DNA of 47,060 nt from Hofstenia miamia (lineage: Eukaryota; Xenacoelomorpha; Acoela; Hofsteniidae): the NCBI GenBank assembly GCA_900660155.1, contig CABFPE010000745.1, positions 261,868 through 308,927 on the forward strand, written 5' to 3'. The position numbers and the translations under genes are program-made. The notes under the pieces were generated by a model. That model was not told where the DNA came from. It saw only the letters and a list, made by a program, of their open reading frames with translations, and searched no databases. Of this stretch, positions 33,351 through 44,717 are shown piece after piece (position 1 is the first letter of the stretch; every line of letters starts with the position of its first letter).

Positions 33351-33579
33351 TCCATGTTTTTTCACTCTTACTTGCTTTTTATAATGTTATATGGCTGCAT
33401 ACACTGTACATGGATTATCCGAATTTCACTGCTTTTATCAACTTTTCCACATTGTTCAACTTCATTTGCTTTAAACAAAAGCGATTAAAAAACAATTTAA
33501 GTATTAATAATTCAACATCTGTACTTTAGATTTAATCGAAAAATGTGTACATAGGAAAAACAATCTAAATGTATAAACT

Positions 33580-33780
33580 TGAAATGCGTGTAGTGAGATA
33601 CACATTAAATTCAATAGCAAAACGTCTACAACTAACTTAAGTTCATAATTCATAATTCGCAACATTAGTTAAAAAAAATTGTCTAAATAATTCATTGAAA
33701 ATGCGTATAGTGGGAGACATGTTAAATTCAATAGCAAAACGTCTACAATCAATTTAAGTTTGTAATTCGTAACATTAGTT
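33580..33780. repeat. Two diverged copies of a ~90-bp unit upstream of gypsy-like element 1
   Basis: 33580-33670 and 33695-33780 share TTAAATTCAATAGCAAAACG and AACATTAGTT. They end about 65 bp before the gag ATG and could be leader repeats. Confidence 0.75.
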
Positions 33781-33845
33781 TAAAAAATTTGTGCATGAAT
33801 AATTATAGTTAGTCAATTCTGATACTGAGCAAAATTAGATTAAAT

Positions 33846-35178
33846 ATGGAGATGCGGCTAGATGAACAAAGCCAACTTTTCCAAAATGAGATCAACACCC
33901 TCACCCACCAATTATTGGAGTCCAATAAAAGGTTTTTAGAGCAAAACCAACAATGGCAGGAAAGGAAACAAGAACTGGAAAAAACAAACAGGCAACTAAT
34001 TGAGGACAATGATCTACAAGCAGGAGAATTGGAGCAGCTGAAAGACAAATTAAGACTAATACAGCTTACAGAAGAAGAAAACAGGAGCAGCATGCAAACC
34101 CATTAAATAGAATTCCATTCCAGAAAAGAAAGTGAGCTGCAAGCACTGCATATACCAGCTCACAAAGAAGTGACATATGAAGAATCTGACGAGGACTCAG
34201 ACACAGAGAAACAAAAATTCATTAATGAAATCACAAAGGCAGTGACTATGCAACTGCAAGAGGAAGATAGCATAAAAACCATAGGAAACCTACATATGAT
34301 TACTCAATCTTACCACAATCAACAACCAGTGATACAATACCCTGCAAGGCAACCCTACCCAAATTTAATGGAAAGGTAGATGGTTATAATCCAACATTCA
34401 CTGAATGGCTACAAATGTTTGAATTAACAATGGCGGAATGCAAAGTGAGCCAACAGGCAGCAGCAGCAAGACTCACATTATATTTAACATGGGCAGCCTC
34501 CCAACAATACCTGCTCCTAGACGCAGAAATGAAAAGAAATTTTAATTGTTAATCAGAGATTTCATAAATTATTGTGAAAACAAAAGTTTTAAAAATCAGT
34601 ATCAAATCATTCTAAACATGATGAAAATGAGAAAAACTGACGACATTTGAAATTACATGCAACAAGTTGAATGACTATTAATGCTTAGTTCGAGAGAAAA
34701 CAGATACTCCAAATATGATTTGTTCTCACACATTTGTAAGGGGATGCCAGAAAGCATTAGAACACAGTTCAAGATTAAATGTGATTTTGACGACAAATTG
34801 GAAAGAATGATTAGAAAGGTGGTTGACATACAAGCAACCATTGAAAACAATGCCTGAATGTATGAAAAAGCGGCATGGCTTTGAGAGGGATCAACATGGA
34901 AGAATAACCTTAAACCATGCATCCCAAATAAAACTTACACCAAAGCAAAACCAGAAAAAATAATAAAAGTAAAAGGAAAAGACAGGAAGACCAGAAAGGT
35001 AAAAGAGAAAGACGTCAAGTGTTGTGGTTGTGGACAGAAATAACATAAGAAACCAGACTGCCCAAAGCAGATAAACGTAATTGGAGACAAAGAAGCCTAT
35101 TACAACAAGGAAGATGTATTGCAGACTGAAGACGAAATGGATGAATTATTGCCAACTGACAAGGAGTCAGAAAACTAA
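33846..35178 (+). pseudogene. Gag of gypsy-like element 1
   Basis: Starts at ATG 33846 with 86 codons of strongly charged Gln/Glu/Leu/Lys heptad sequence, a predicted coiled coil; a stop at 34104-34106 follows. An acidic segment (34170-34379) precedes a capsid-like block in another frame with Phe-Asn-Gly and Phe-Thr-Glu-Trp (34360-34540). At 35020-35062 is a CCHC zinc knuckle (C-x2-C-x4-H-x4-C), with a stop replacing the residue before His; the element 2 copy of this knuckle is intact. In live elements the knuckle packages RNA. Confidence 0.7.
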
Positions 35179-35214
35179 GTAGAGCGCCAACTTGTAACAA
35201 CTGTGCATTGATAA

Positions 35215-36160
35215 TGATCCTGACAAACATCAACACAATAAATACGATAACAATAGTGATTAATGGAGTAATGACTAAAGCAGCAATTGACACTGGAGAA
35301 GCAACGTAGATAATTACCAATGAATGTGCTACAAAGCTAGGATTTAAACAAGAAGACTTGAATAGCTGCAATAAGAGACTAATTAATGCATCAGGAGAAT
35401 ATATTGATATGAAAGGAACGATAAACTCAGTACAGACAAGAATCATGAATACAACATTTGAACAATCCTTGGTGGTGGACACACAACAATCTGTTGCCAT
35501 ATGAGGTCATCTTAGGCAACGACTTCCTGACAAAGAATGGATGTGTCATCAACTATGCCAACAGAACCATAAAGGAAAGAGAGGAAGAAATGGAGATCAA
35601 AGAAGAACAAGGGAAGAAGAAAACAATCACATTTCAACTGCAGGAAGATATCCACCTACAGCCACACCAATGGAAGATGCACACAATCAAAACTGAGGAC
35701 ACAGTAACAGCTGATATAATGCTGTATGACAATAAAGGCATCAATACCAAACGAGTATCAATGCTGTCTAGCTTCTGCACAATAAAACATGGAAAGGGAA
35801 GAATACTGATCCTTAAAGCTATGAACAAAAATGTTACCCTGAAGAGATCTCAAGTAAGAATATACGGAAAATACATCAAGTTGAACATCAGACTTATCTG
35901 GAAGGCAATGGAAGACAATGATGGAGCAAGTAATTTGCATGGTCAACTTAAGGACTTGCAAAGGAAAACGGATAGTACTCCACATGGCTGACTCAAGGGT
36001 GAGTGGACGAACACCATTGAAGTTGCAAGTACTCCCAAAGGCCAACTCAAAGGCATTGGGACAAAAGCAGAAGAGGAAGGCACATACAGAACACCTGAAA
36101 TAAATAACAGAGATTACCCACATCTAGAGGAACAGGAGATCACACAACTAAGGAAACTGC
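35215..36160 (+). pseudogene. Protease and linker of gypsy-like element 1 pol
   Basis: Asp-Thr-Gly at 35289-35297 in an Ala-Ala-Ile-Asp-Thr-Gly context is the retroviral-type aspartic protease site, followed by a stop at 35307 and the family's I-I-T-N-E segment. The downstream linker (35458-35991) is open for 177 codons and closely matches the minus-strand linker at 43354-43750. Confidence 0.7.
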
Positions 36161-36710
36161 TAGAAAAACATAAATGTATATTCAACTATGGACAGGCAGT
36201 TTGCAAGAAACATAGAATAGTCACAACAACAGACAAACCAATCAAGCTACCAGTCAGAAGTGTACCTGAACAGATGAAGGATGACTATAATCACATACTG
36301 GAAGAACTAATTGACAACAAAATTATCCGCCCAAGTGAGTGCCCATATGCAGCACCAACCATATTCATGAAGCAGGGAGATAAATATTGCTTATGCATCA
36401 ATTTTCACAAATTGAATGAAAAGACGTGGATAGAGGACATGCTCTATGAAGCCAGTAAGCATAAATACCTTACAATACTAGACTTATGCAAAGCCTACTG
36501 GAAAGTAAAGATGGAAGAGGATGACATTGAGAAGACAGCATTCATAACCCCATATGGGCTATATGAATGGATTTACATGGCATTTGGACTTTGTAACACA
36601 CCAGCAACCTTCCAGAGGTACATCACGAAAGTGTTAAAGAATAAGACACATAGAATGGAGGGTTGACGCCTACATAGATGACATCATAGTGAAGAAAAAA
36701 TAGTATTTCT
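36161..36710 (+). pseudogene. Reverse transcriptase of gypsy-like element 1
   Basis: The open block at 36274-36666 has the Ty3/gypsy RT motifs in order: Cys-Ile-Asn-Phe-His-Lys-Leu-Asn (usually C-I-D-F-R-x-L-N), Ile-Leu-Asp-Leu-Cys-Lys-Ala-Tyr-Trp with the first catalytic Asp, and TAFITPYGLYEWIYMAFGL with C-N-T-P-A-T-F-Q-R. A Tyr-Ile-Asp-Asp box follows at about 36670-36690 but in another frame, then a stop. Much of the RT thumb is missing before RNase H. Confidence 0.8.
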
Positions 36711-36779
36711 TAGAAGAACTATAGAGAAGGGAAGAATATGCATGAAGGATAACGCCAGTCTAGAAAATAGAAAAGCCAA

Positions 36780-37370
36780 ACAACAAGAAAGACATACAGA
36801 GAATTATGGGATTCTTCAACTATTATGGGACTTTCATTCTGAATAAAGCTGGTAAGACAGCAAGAATGACCAGATTAATGAGAAAATCTGTATCATTTGT
36901 ATGGACCTGGCAGGAGCAGGAAGAACTGGATAATATCAAGGAAGAACTGGGGAAACTACCATCCCTCAACACACCGGACTATAATGAACAATTCATATTA
37001 GATTGCAACACAAGCAAAGTAGTGATCAGAGTGACATTAGGGCAAGTTAAAAACAGAAAAGAAGTACCCATTCAGTTTTTAGCCACAAGCTGAGAGCAAG
37101 CAAAGAAAACTATGGATCCACCAAAGTAGAGATGCTCACATTAATTGAAAGTATCAAAAAAGTTCGACATTTCCTCATCATTAGAGAATTTAGGGTATGA
37201 ACAGACAACAGCGGACTAGCCTGGCTGAAAAAGTTCTTCAGAGATAAGTACAGAATAGTGTCACAATGGATTGAATATTTGAACAAGTTCACATTCACAA
37301 TCAAGCACAGGAAAGGCACATTATGTAACAACGCAGACTTCTGGATATCACTACTGGAATACCAGAGAGA
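36780..37370 (+). pseudogene. RNase H region of gypsy-like element 1
   Basis: Blocks typical of gypsy RNase H: a tether ending in Phe-Ile-Leu-Asp-Cys-Asn-Thr-Ser and Gln-Phe-Leu-Ala-Thr-Ser (to about 37090), an acidic block in another frame, Thr-Asp-Asn-Ser-Gly-Leu-Ala-Trp-Leu near 37200-37230, and a C-terminal Ile-Lys-His-Arg-Lys-Gly ... Asn-Asn-Ala-Asp. Several stops lie between. Confidence 0.7.
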
Positions 37371-38268
37371 CGCAGTAAAAATAGATGGAGAGAAAAAACA
37401 ATTCCAATTTTTGCCACACACTGAGTATGGACTGCCAGAAATAAACGTGGATAAGAAAGGCCAAGCCATGCTACCAATACTAATGAGGGAAGAGATATCT
37501 GAAAAAGAAATAGTGGACAAACAAAGGGATGACATAATCCTCAGTGAAGTCATAAAAAAGATAGAAGAACCACAAACAACACTATCAAAATTAATGGCAG
37601 GATACTATGAACACTACAAATGGAAAATCAACAGGAATGGATTACTATATGTTGAAGCCAACAGTAACTGGATCACAATACCCAACTACTTCATAAGAGA
37701 GTTAATAAGGAAAATACATGTGAATGGCTACCTGGGAATCACACAGACAGAGAAGACCTTCAATGGAAGGTTCATTAAGACAGCTGTGAGGAAAGTCACT
37801 GAGGATATTATTAATAAGTGCATGACGTGGCTCCTTAACAACAAACAACACTTTCCAATGCAAAGGGCGCTGCTAGAAAAAATTATTGCAACACAACTGA
37901 ATGAAATAGTCCACATAGACCTGGAAATGTTATCAAAGGACGCAGAAGGCTATCAATATCTACTGGTGATGGTAGACAATTTTACAAAATATGCAAGAAT
38001 GGTCCCAATGAGGAATACCACGGCAGAAACCACAGCAGAACTGGTACTAAAAGAATGGATACTACGACTTGGGCTGATGGAAACTATTATAACAGAAAAG
38101 GGGTCCCAATTCAAGAGTCAACTTTTCCAAGAAATGGCAAAACTCCTAGAAATTGCAAGTGAACAGACAACTGCATACCACCCGCAGGCCAATGGAGCAG
38201 TGGAGCAACTTAATCAGACACTAATCAAGTTGATCAGAGTAGCAACATCAAGGATAGGAGGTCTGTGA
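37371..38268 (+). pseudogene. Integrase of gypsy-like element 1
   Basis: Open through 38268 in one 336-codon frame that begins in RNase H. The N-terminal zinc domain is degenerate: the second His reads Tyr and the last Cys reads Trp (C-M-T-W). The core has Val-His-Ile-Asp-Leu (first Asp), then Ile-Ile-Thr-Glu-Lys-Gly-Ser-Gln-Phe, where the second catalytic Asp is replaced by Glu, and AYHPQANGAVEQLNQTL with the final Glu. The frame ends at a deletion junction soon after the core, so the C-terminal domain is lost. Confidence 0.8.
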
Positions 38269-38907
38269 GATGGTCAAGAAAACACAAGCAGAGATGATGG
38301 AAGAGGAGGAGTTGTTAACATCCTCACAACTACTGTTTCTCCCAAAACTCAGCAGACAATCAACAGGATAAACATAGAAAAGTGGGGAGAAATCAGCCCA
38401 GAGAGAACAATAGAATGGATAGATACCAACGATGAACGGTTCTTAGTCAAGATTAAAGTCACTAGAGAAACCAGAGAAATCAAAGAGAGGAACTTCCAAA
38501 ATATCAGAGAACAACAAACAGTGGCAACAATGAAGCTCATGTTCACAGAAGCATTTATGCAAAATGAACTGGAAGAATTGCTAAAGCCACATAACCAGTA
38601 AGCAGTAGACATTGAATGTATAACAGTAAGAATAGACATCAAAGAAGAAATATGATTAAAACTAAGTAGAAGGGGACTGACACAAGCATTCTAGAATACT
38701 ATCCCTGAAGCAAAAATGAACTACCCTGCAACAATAGGCTTAGCAATGGCACCAAAAACAGAAGGCTCATACCCACATATTGAAAGACAAATCAAAACAA
38801 AGATCTTGATATGCACACTGCCAGAGACTATCACAATGCCAATGGTCCTCCCATGCTGGAGACTACTGAAAAAAGTCAAAATTGTGAATACATTCCTGCA
38901 TGATCAA
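38269..38907 (+). pseudogene. Extra 3' reading frame (ORF3) fragment of element 1
   Basis: In a frame other than integrase, the sequence is collinear with minus-strand 41275-40680 of element 2, sharing for example NRINIEK, RTIEWIDT, IKERNFQNIREQQ and VATMKLMF, at an estimated 80-85 percent amino-acid identity by eye. Stops interrupt it near 38600, 38654 and 38692. It is cut at 38907 by the neighbouring LTR. No family recognised. Confidence 0.7.
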
Positions 38908-39855
38908 TGATGGGCATCTGCCCAAAGCTGATCTCCACATCCAGTTTTACCACTTCCTCCATTTGGTTGAGTGCCACATCTCAGCTCAATTGATACAGTT
39001 TATGTGTACCCTATCCTAGCTCAGTGTATACTCAAGACACAGCTCAACTCGACTTAAACTCTATTTTGTAAAAGTGTTCTATCTATTCACAACCTGACTT
39101 GTTACTAGCTGCTCATTTGATATTACATGTAGCCATTACCAAAATATATTGTCATTTCTAAATATATTAGTTTCAAACAGCTTCCTAACTTACATTTATA
39201 ATTTAATACATGTACAGTCACTTTATCAGTCACTTATGGGTCATTAATTTGGATCTAAAATAGTATTAATATATTTCCTAGGTTTCAGTCATCCAACCAT
39301 TTGTTGACAATTAATTATTCTAGTACATGTAGTAAAGAATCATTACTTGGCTAATTGAGAGAAAACCCCTACACCTAACTTAAGTGCACTTTTGTAGTCT
39401 GGCACAGGGACCCTAGAATTGTTCTCTGTGATGGATCCAGACCACTACTAAACAAAACTTGATTAGCTCAACTTCATATTAAATATTCAAACCATTATAG
39501 TAGAACAAAATAAGAATTCCAAATAAAATTCTTTATCAACTTCTTACAATGTTTCTGATCTATTTATAGTAAATTCAGAAAAGTACCTGTTGATTCAAAT
39601 TTAAACTTTTTATCTGGCAAGGATGCGGCTAAAAATAATTGAAGTGATTTCACCCACTCATTTTGTCAAAAGTATTTTTATCAATACTAATCTCTCTTTT
39701 TTGACACATGTTGTTTCTTGGTTGCATAATACAAATAAATCTAAATTATTCTAATTGATTTGATTACAATATTTCTAATCATCTTTTCTTCAATCTTATT
39801 CCCATTCTGCTCAATGTTTGCAGCTTATTTTAGATTTGTGTTGGATGATGCTACA
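38908..39855 (-). repeat. 3' LTR of gypsy-like element 2
   Basis: On the minus strand this 948-bp segment begins TGTAGCATCATCC at 39855, directly after a purine-rich tract (GAGGAGGGCG, 39865-39856), and ends ...CCCATCA at 38908, giving TG...CA ends. A TATA-type promoter, CTATAAATAG, lies at about 39570-39560 on the minus strand. Related copies lie at 29079-29587 and 44718-45871. Confidence 0.7.
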
Positions 39856-39865
39856 CGCCCTCCTC

Positions 39866-42743
39866 AGCTTGCATTATTTTTAGCACAGCTCACTCTCCAT
39901 GTACTAAGGTATCCACCTTCCGGATTATTGATTCAGCCTGTTGATTGGCCCACATGGTTTTCTTGAATTCGACTTATTTTGTCATCTTGAGGACTGCCTC
40001 TCATTTGGTTGTTACTGTGTTAGCATATTTTAGGAATTGTGTTTCTCGAATGTCCTCTGCTATCATTGTAATCTCTCATAGTTCATTAATTTTCTGTGAG
40101 AATATTTCGTAGTATTTGTGATATAATTGTATCCCTTTAATTCCTATCATCAATGTCATTTGTGCGTCAGCTCTGCTTGTATGGGCTAAATCTTCCCTAA
40201 TCTGATTTTCAAGATAGAAAAACATGAATACTTTTTGTAAGCTGTGGGTATTTGCTATGTCTTTATAAAAGAAGCTAATGTTGTCTCTTACTTCTTGCTC
40301 AGTTATGCTGTTAGGATCATTCTTGTTGATCTGCATCATTGTAACAATTTCAACTCTTTTTGTGACATTGTAATAGCAGTACTTTCTTTCCCAGATGTCA
40401 GTCCATACAATGTCATTTACCCAGGAGAATAGCATTATTGCTCTTGGAGTTTGATCTTCTATTTCTTTCCTAAGATCTTGTAGTTGTATGTTAATGGGTC
40501 TCCCTTGTGTATACAGTTGATCTGGCGTTATTGTGCCTTCAATGTAGACCCTCTCTCTGTTATTGTTTTTTAGCATTATCTCTTTCTACTATTGCTTTTG
40601 CCTTTTTCTCCATGTTCACATATGATTTGTATTCATGCAGAAATGTTTTCACAACTTTGACTTCTTTTGGTAATCTCCATCATGGGAGGACCATTGGTAT
40701 CACAATAGTTTCTGGTGGTGTGCAAATCAGGATCTTTGTTTCTATTTGCCTTTCAATGTGCAGGTATGGACCTTCTGTAGTTGGTGCCATTGCTAAGCCT
40801 ATTGTAGTGGGGTAATTCATCTTTGCTTCTGGGATGGTGTTCCAGAATGCTTGTGTTAGTCCCCTTCTGCTTAGTTTTAGTCGTATTTCTTCTTTGATGT
40901 CTATTCTTGCTGTTATACATTCAACATCTACCGCTAATTGATTGTATGGTTTCAGTAGCTCTTCCAATTCTGTTTATGTAAATGCTTCCATGAACATGAG
41001 CTTCATTGTTGCCACCATTTGTTGCTCTCTGATGTTTTGGAAGTTCCTCTCTTTGATCTCTCTAGCTTCCCTGGTGACTTTGATCTCAACTAAAAACCAT
41101 TTGTCCTCAGTGTCTATCCATTCTATTGTTCTTGCTAGGATGATTTCTTTGCATTTCTCTATGTTTATCCTATTGATTGTCTGCTGCGTTTTCAGAGATA
41201 ACAGTACTCGTGAAGATGTTAACAACTCCTCTTCTTCCATCATCTCTGCTTGAGATTTCATGACTATTTCACAGACCTCTACTGGTTCTGTTATTCCTCC
41301 TCATTTCAACATTTCTGCGTTTCATATGATTTTTGTGAATGTACACCATGGGCTATCTTGTTTGTATCTTTCCATTTCATGGTTGAGGGTTTTCTGCAAT
41401 TTTTCTGTATTAATATTTTCCTGATTTCTTCTGTGCTTGCCAGTTTCTGTTTAATAATTTTCCTCATTGTTTTCCACGGTTGATGTTCCAGTTGTTTTGT
41501 TCATGTCTCAGATGTTGCTCCCAACATATACTTCTTCATGGGTTCATCGAATATTGTTATTTCACTCAGACTTATCCCCATCTTGTTAGCTATAATTATT
41601 ATCAACATTTTTCCCATCAGACTCTCATTCATTATCATTTGGCTGAGTATCTTCTCCATCATTTGTACTGGCTTCTCTGATCTATTTGGTGACTCCAGCT
41701 TTCCTGCATGACCTTTTAGTAGCCAGTTTTTTGTTTGCATATTAATTGGAGCTATCACTATTTCAAATTTTTTCCTTTTGCTAGCTTATGTTGGGTGTGC
41801 CGCAAAATCAGAAGTTTCAGTTCTGCCTCTTCAGTTGTAAATATTGCCAATATCCAAGCCATTGTTCTATAGCATATCTCTGGTGCATTTTTCTCTTCAA
41901 ATAGTAGCTGTTTAAAATCTTTTTTCATGTTAAGCTCATAGGCTTTGTTTACTTCTGTTAGTGCCATTTCTACTGACTTGTGAAATTTTCGTGATGGTGC
42001 CTCAATTTTTATTTCTGGCCAACTTTCCTCCACTTTCTGTTGTAATTTCATATTTTTCCATATTGTTTGGATTTGTTGTAGGTGCTCTTGTCATTGTGTC
42101 AGATTGCATTTTATGAATAGCATGTTGGCCTTCTCTATGCCATCTGTGTCTGATGTTAGCTTGATTGTTTTTGTTTGTCTGTAGAGGTCAATCACAATGC
42201 ATGGATCTACCATTATTCTATAGATTTGTGCCCAGTAGTCTATGTGTAGATCAAATCATATCAATTCTGGGATTGTTGTGCTTCTTGATGTTCTCTCCCA
42301 AGGGAAGATGTTTTTGGTTTACATGCATGCTTCTTGTAAGTGCTCAGGGATGTCCTCATTCATTGACACTGTGATAATTACTACTCTCACTTTCTGCACT
42401 TTTGCCATTCTCGATGTTTCATCCATTTTCTTCTCCAGGTTTTTTGTGTATTCCTTTTGTTTAAGTACATGTATAATAGTAAGGTTTTCTTCGTCCATGT
42501 TAATTTCTGGTATTTCAGCTATTTTGTCTTTGTACTCCATTATGGCTTGCGTCATTTCCAGTGTAAAATCATCATCAAATACGATGTGCACTGTGCTTTG
42601 AATATACAGTCTCTCCAATGTCTTGTTCATCTCTTGTGGGTAGCTTATGATCATGTTTACTTTTAGTCTATTATTCGCATCAAGCACTACCAGTAGATTT
42701 TTTCCGTTGATTTTCACAACTTTCTGTATATGTGCTTTTGTTT
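39866..42743 (-). pseudogene. Large extra reading frame (ORF3) of element 2, unknown family
   Basis: About 960 codons lie on the minus strand between the RT junction and the 3' LTR, mostly in collinear open blocks: 42717-42319, 42051-41758, 41758-41501, 41261-40974, 40967-40680 and 40576-40076. Stops and one or more frame shifts separate them. The composition is charged and helical (Lys/Glu/Ile/Met-rich). I see no signal peptide, transmembrane stretch, zinc knuckle, DDE/RT motif or other known domain, so it does not look like a typical Env. Recognisable segments are DLAHTSRADAQMTLMI (near 40150) and a Trp-rich FSWVNDIVWTDIWERK (near 40400). Element 1 keeps the middle and element 3 the C-terminal third. 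The N-terminus is unknown because of the deletion. Confidence 0.7.
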
Positions 42744-43159
42744 TCTTCCATCTTTACTTGCCAGTAGGCATTGCATAAATCTAGTGTTGTAAAGTATTTA
42801 TGTTTACTGGCTTCATAGAGCATGTCCTCTATCTGTGGTAGGGGATATGAGTCCTTTTTCATCACTTCATTCAACTTGCAAAAATCAATGCATAAGCAAT
42901 ACTTGTCTACCTGTTTTACAAACATGGTTGGTGCTGTGTATGAGCTCTCACTTGGCCAAATAATTTTGTTGTCAATTAGCTCTTCCAGTATGTGATTATA
43001 TTCATCCCTCATCTGTTTGGGCACCCTTCTGACTGGCAGCTTGATCAGTTTGTCTGTTGTTGTGACTATTCTATGCTTCTTGCCCACTGCCTGCCCTATG
43101 CTTATTTCTCTGTAGTTGAATATATGTTTATATTTTTCTAACAATTTCCTTAGTTGCAT
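42743..43159 (-). pseudogene. Reverse transcriptase, truncated (element 2)
   Basis: Minus-strand block with a His-Arg-Ile-Val-Thr lead, Pro-Val-Arg-Arg-Val-Pro, CLCIDFCKLNEV and TTLDLCNAYWQVKMEE, matching element 1 and Ty3/gypsy RT as far as the first catalytic Asp. Immediately after the last Glu the sequence departs from RT and continues as the extra reading frame, so the YIDD half is deleted. Confidence 0.8.
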
Positions 43160-43353
43160 GATCTCCTGTTCTTCTAGATGTGGGTAGTCTTCGTTATTTA
43201 TCTGGGTGTTCTATATGTGTTTTCCTATTCTGTTTACATTCCAATGCCCTTAAATTGGCTTTTGGGAGTACTCATGACTTCAATGGTGTTTGTCCACTCG
43301 CCCTTGAGTCAGCCATGTGGAGTACTATCTGTTTTCATTTGCAAGTCCTTGAG

Positions 43354-43750
43354 TCAACCATGCAAATTACTCACTCCATCATCGTCTTCCATTGCCTTCA
43401 AGATGAGTCTGATGTTAGACTTGATGTATTTCCCATATATTCTTTCTTGAGATCTCTTCAGATTAACGTTCTGGTTCATAGCATTAAGGATTGGTATTCT
43501 TCCCTTTCCATGTTTTATTGTACAGACATTAGGTGGCAACGATACTCTTTTGGTGTTGATGCCCTTGTTGTCATACAGCATTATGTCAGCTGTTACAGTG
43601 CCCTCCGTCTTGATTGTCTGCATTTTCCATTGGTGTGGCTGTAGGTGGATATCTTCTTGCAGTAGAAATGTGGTTGTATTCTGCTTCCCTTTTTCTTCTT
43701 CAATCTCCATCTCTTCTTCTCTTACCTTTATGATTCTGTTGCCATAGTTG
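43354..43750 (-). pseudogene. Protease-RT linker (element 2)
   Basis: 118 open codons closely matching 35580-35990 of element 1, for example TADIMLYDNKGINTKRVS and HLQPHQWKM. This strong inverted match shows the two elements belong to one family. Confidence 0.75.
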
Positions 43751-44100
43751 ATAGTTGTTGCCTAATATGACCTCGTATGGCAACAGGTTATTGTGTGTGT
43801 TCACCACCACCACAGATTGGTCAAATGTTGTATTTGTGATTCTCATCTGTACTGTGTTTATCATTCCTTTTGCATCGATATAATCTCCTGATGCATTAAT
43901 TAGTCTCTTATTTCAACTGTTCAAGTCTTCCCATTTGAATCCTAACTTTGTAGATCATTCATCAGTGATTATGGATTTTGCTGCTCCAGTGTTGATAGTT
44001 GCTTTCATCATTACTCCATTAATAGCTATCATTATTGTATTCATCATGAAGAGGTTTGTCAGGATCATTATCAATGCATGGTTGTTATGAGCCAGTGCTC
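43751..44100 (-). pseudogene. Aspartic protease (element 2), active site lost
   Basis: The minus strand reads Ala-Thr-Ile-Asn-Thr-Gly-Ala-Ala-Lys-Ser-Ile-Ile-Thr-Asp-Glu near 44010-43965. The catalytic Asp of D-T-G is Asn here, whereas element 1 retains Asp. A stop follows within the domain. Confidence 0.7.
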
Positions 44101-44500
44101 TACTTAGTTTTCCGACTCCTAGTTGGTTGTCAATACTTTGTCAATTTCATCTTCTGTCTGTAGTACATCTTCTTCGTCATAGTAAGCTTCTTCATCCCCA
44201 ATTATGTTTATCTGTTTTGGGCAGTCTGGTTTTTTATGTCCTTTCTGTAAGCAACCGTAACACTTGACGTCTTTCTCCTTTACCTTTCTAGTTTTCCCAT
44301 CTTTCCCTTTCACTTTATTATTTTCTCTGGATTTGTTTCCATGTAGGTTTTATTTGGGATGTGTGGTTTGAGGTTGTTTCTCCATGTTGGTCTCTTTCTA
44401 TGCCATGCAGCCTTTTCATATATTCAGGCGTTGTTTTCAATGGTTGCTTGTATGTTGACCACCTTTCTAATCATTCTTTCCAACTTATTGTGTAGAATCA
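44101..44500 (-). pseudogene. Gag C-terminal part with CCHC zinc knuckle (element 2)
   Basis: The open block 44313-44119 contains CYGCLQKGHKKPDC, a complete C-x2-C-x4-H-x4-C knuckle, followed by an acidic tail as in element 1. Upstream to about 44490 the DNA matches element 1 from about 34793 onward; beyond that the match stops, so the N-terminal coiled-coil part is missing. Confidence 0.75.
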
Positions 44501-44717
44501 TGCCAACCCACTGTGATTGTGTTACTTAGAGAAAACTATTACTTTTCTTAGATTAACCATTAAGCAGAGTTGACACTTTTCCGATTTCTCTCCTTTATGA
44601 TAAGTGTGCAGTCTATTAAACTAATTTAATATGCAAGAGCCTTTGTAGCTACTTAATTCACTCAACTTATTTAGATAAAGCAGAGATACTGGAAGACAGG
44701 ATCAACACTTAAGAGTA
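44501..44717. other. Sequence between element 2 gag break and LTR 3
   Basis: About 0.2 kb without coding potential; possibly leader sequence of element 2 or LTR-internal DNA. Confidence 0.4.

Larger units (their letters stand above)
29588..33845. other. AT-rich non-coding region with tandem repeats and assembly joins
   Basis: More than 4 kb without a supported gene. It contains several short tandem duplications and a 391-bp plus a 133-bp duplicated segment bounded by single N bases. The many 60-90-codon frames are Phe/Ile/Leu/Tyr-rich chance frames of AT-rich DNA. Confidence 0.6.
33846..38907 (+). mobile_element. Ty3/gypsy-like retroelement 1 (decayed, internally deleted)
   Basis: Gag, protease, RT, RNase H and integrase in Ty3/gypsy order, followed by a fragment of the extra 3' reading frame. 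Many stops and frame changes make it inactive. Integrase joins directly to the middle of the extra frame near 38258, so the end of pol and the front of that frame are deleted. The element stops at 38907, where the LTR of the oppositely oriented element 2 begins; no LTR of its own was found on either side. Confidence 0.8.
39856..44500 (-). mobile_element. Ty3/gypsy-like retroelement 2 (decayed, internally deleted)
   Basis: Minus-strand copy of the same family as element 1, running tail-to-tail with it. Order along the minus strand: truncated gag with intact CCHC knuckle, protease, linker, first half of RT, then a junction near 42743 that skips the rest of pol and enters the extra reading frame, which runs to the purine tract and 3' LTR. 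Gag starts abruptly near 44490 beside LTR-related sequence, so its 5' end is also deleted. Confidence 0.8.

Noticed and set aside
31257..33529. A series of 60-90-codon plus-strand frames
   Set aside because: Phe/Tyr/Ile-rich low-complexity frames in AT-rich tandem repeats, partly in duplicated assembly segments.
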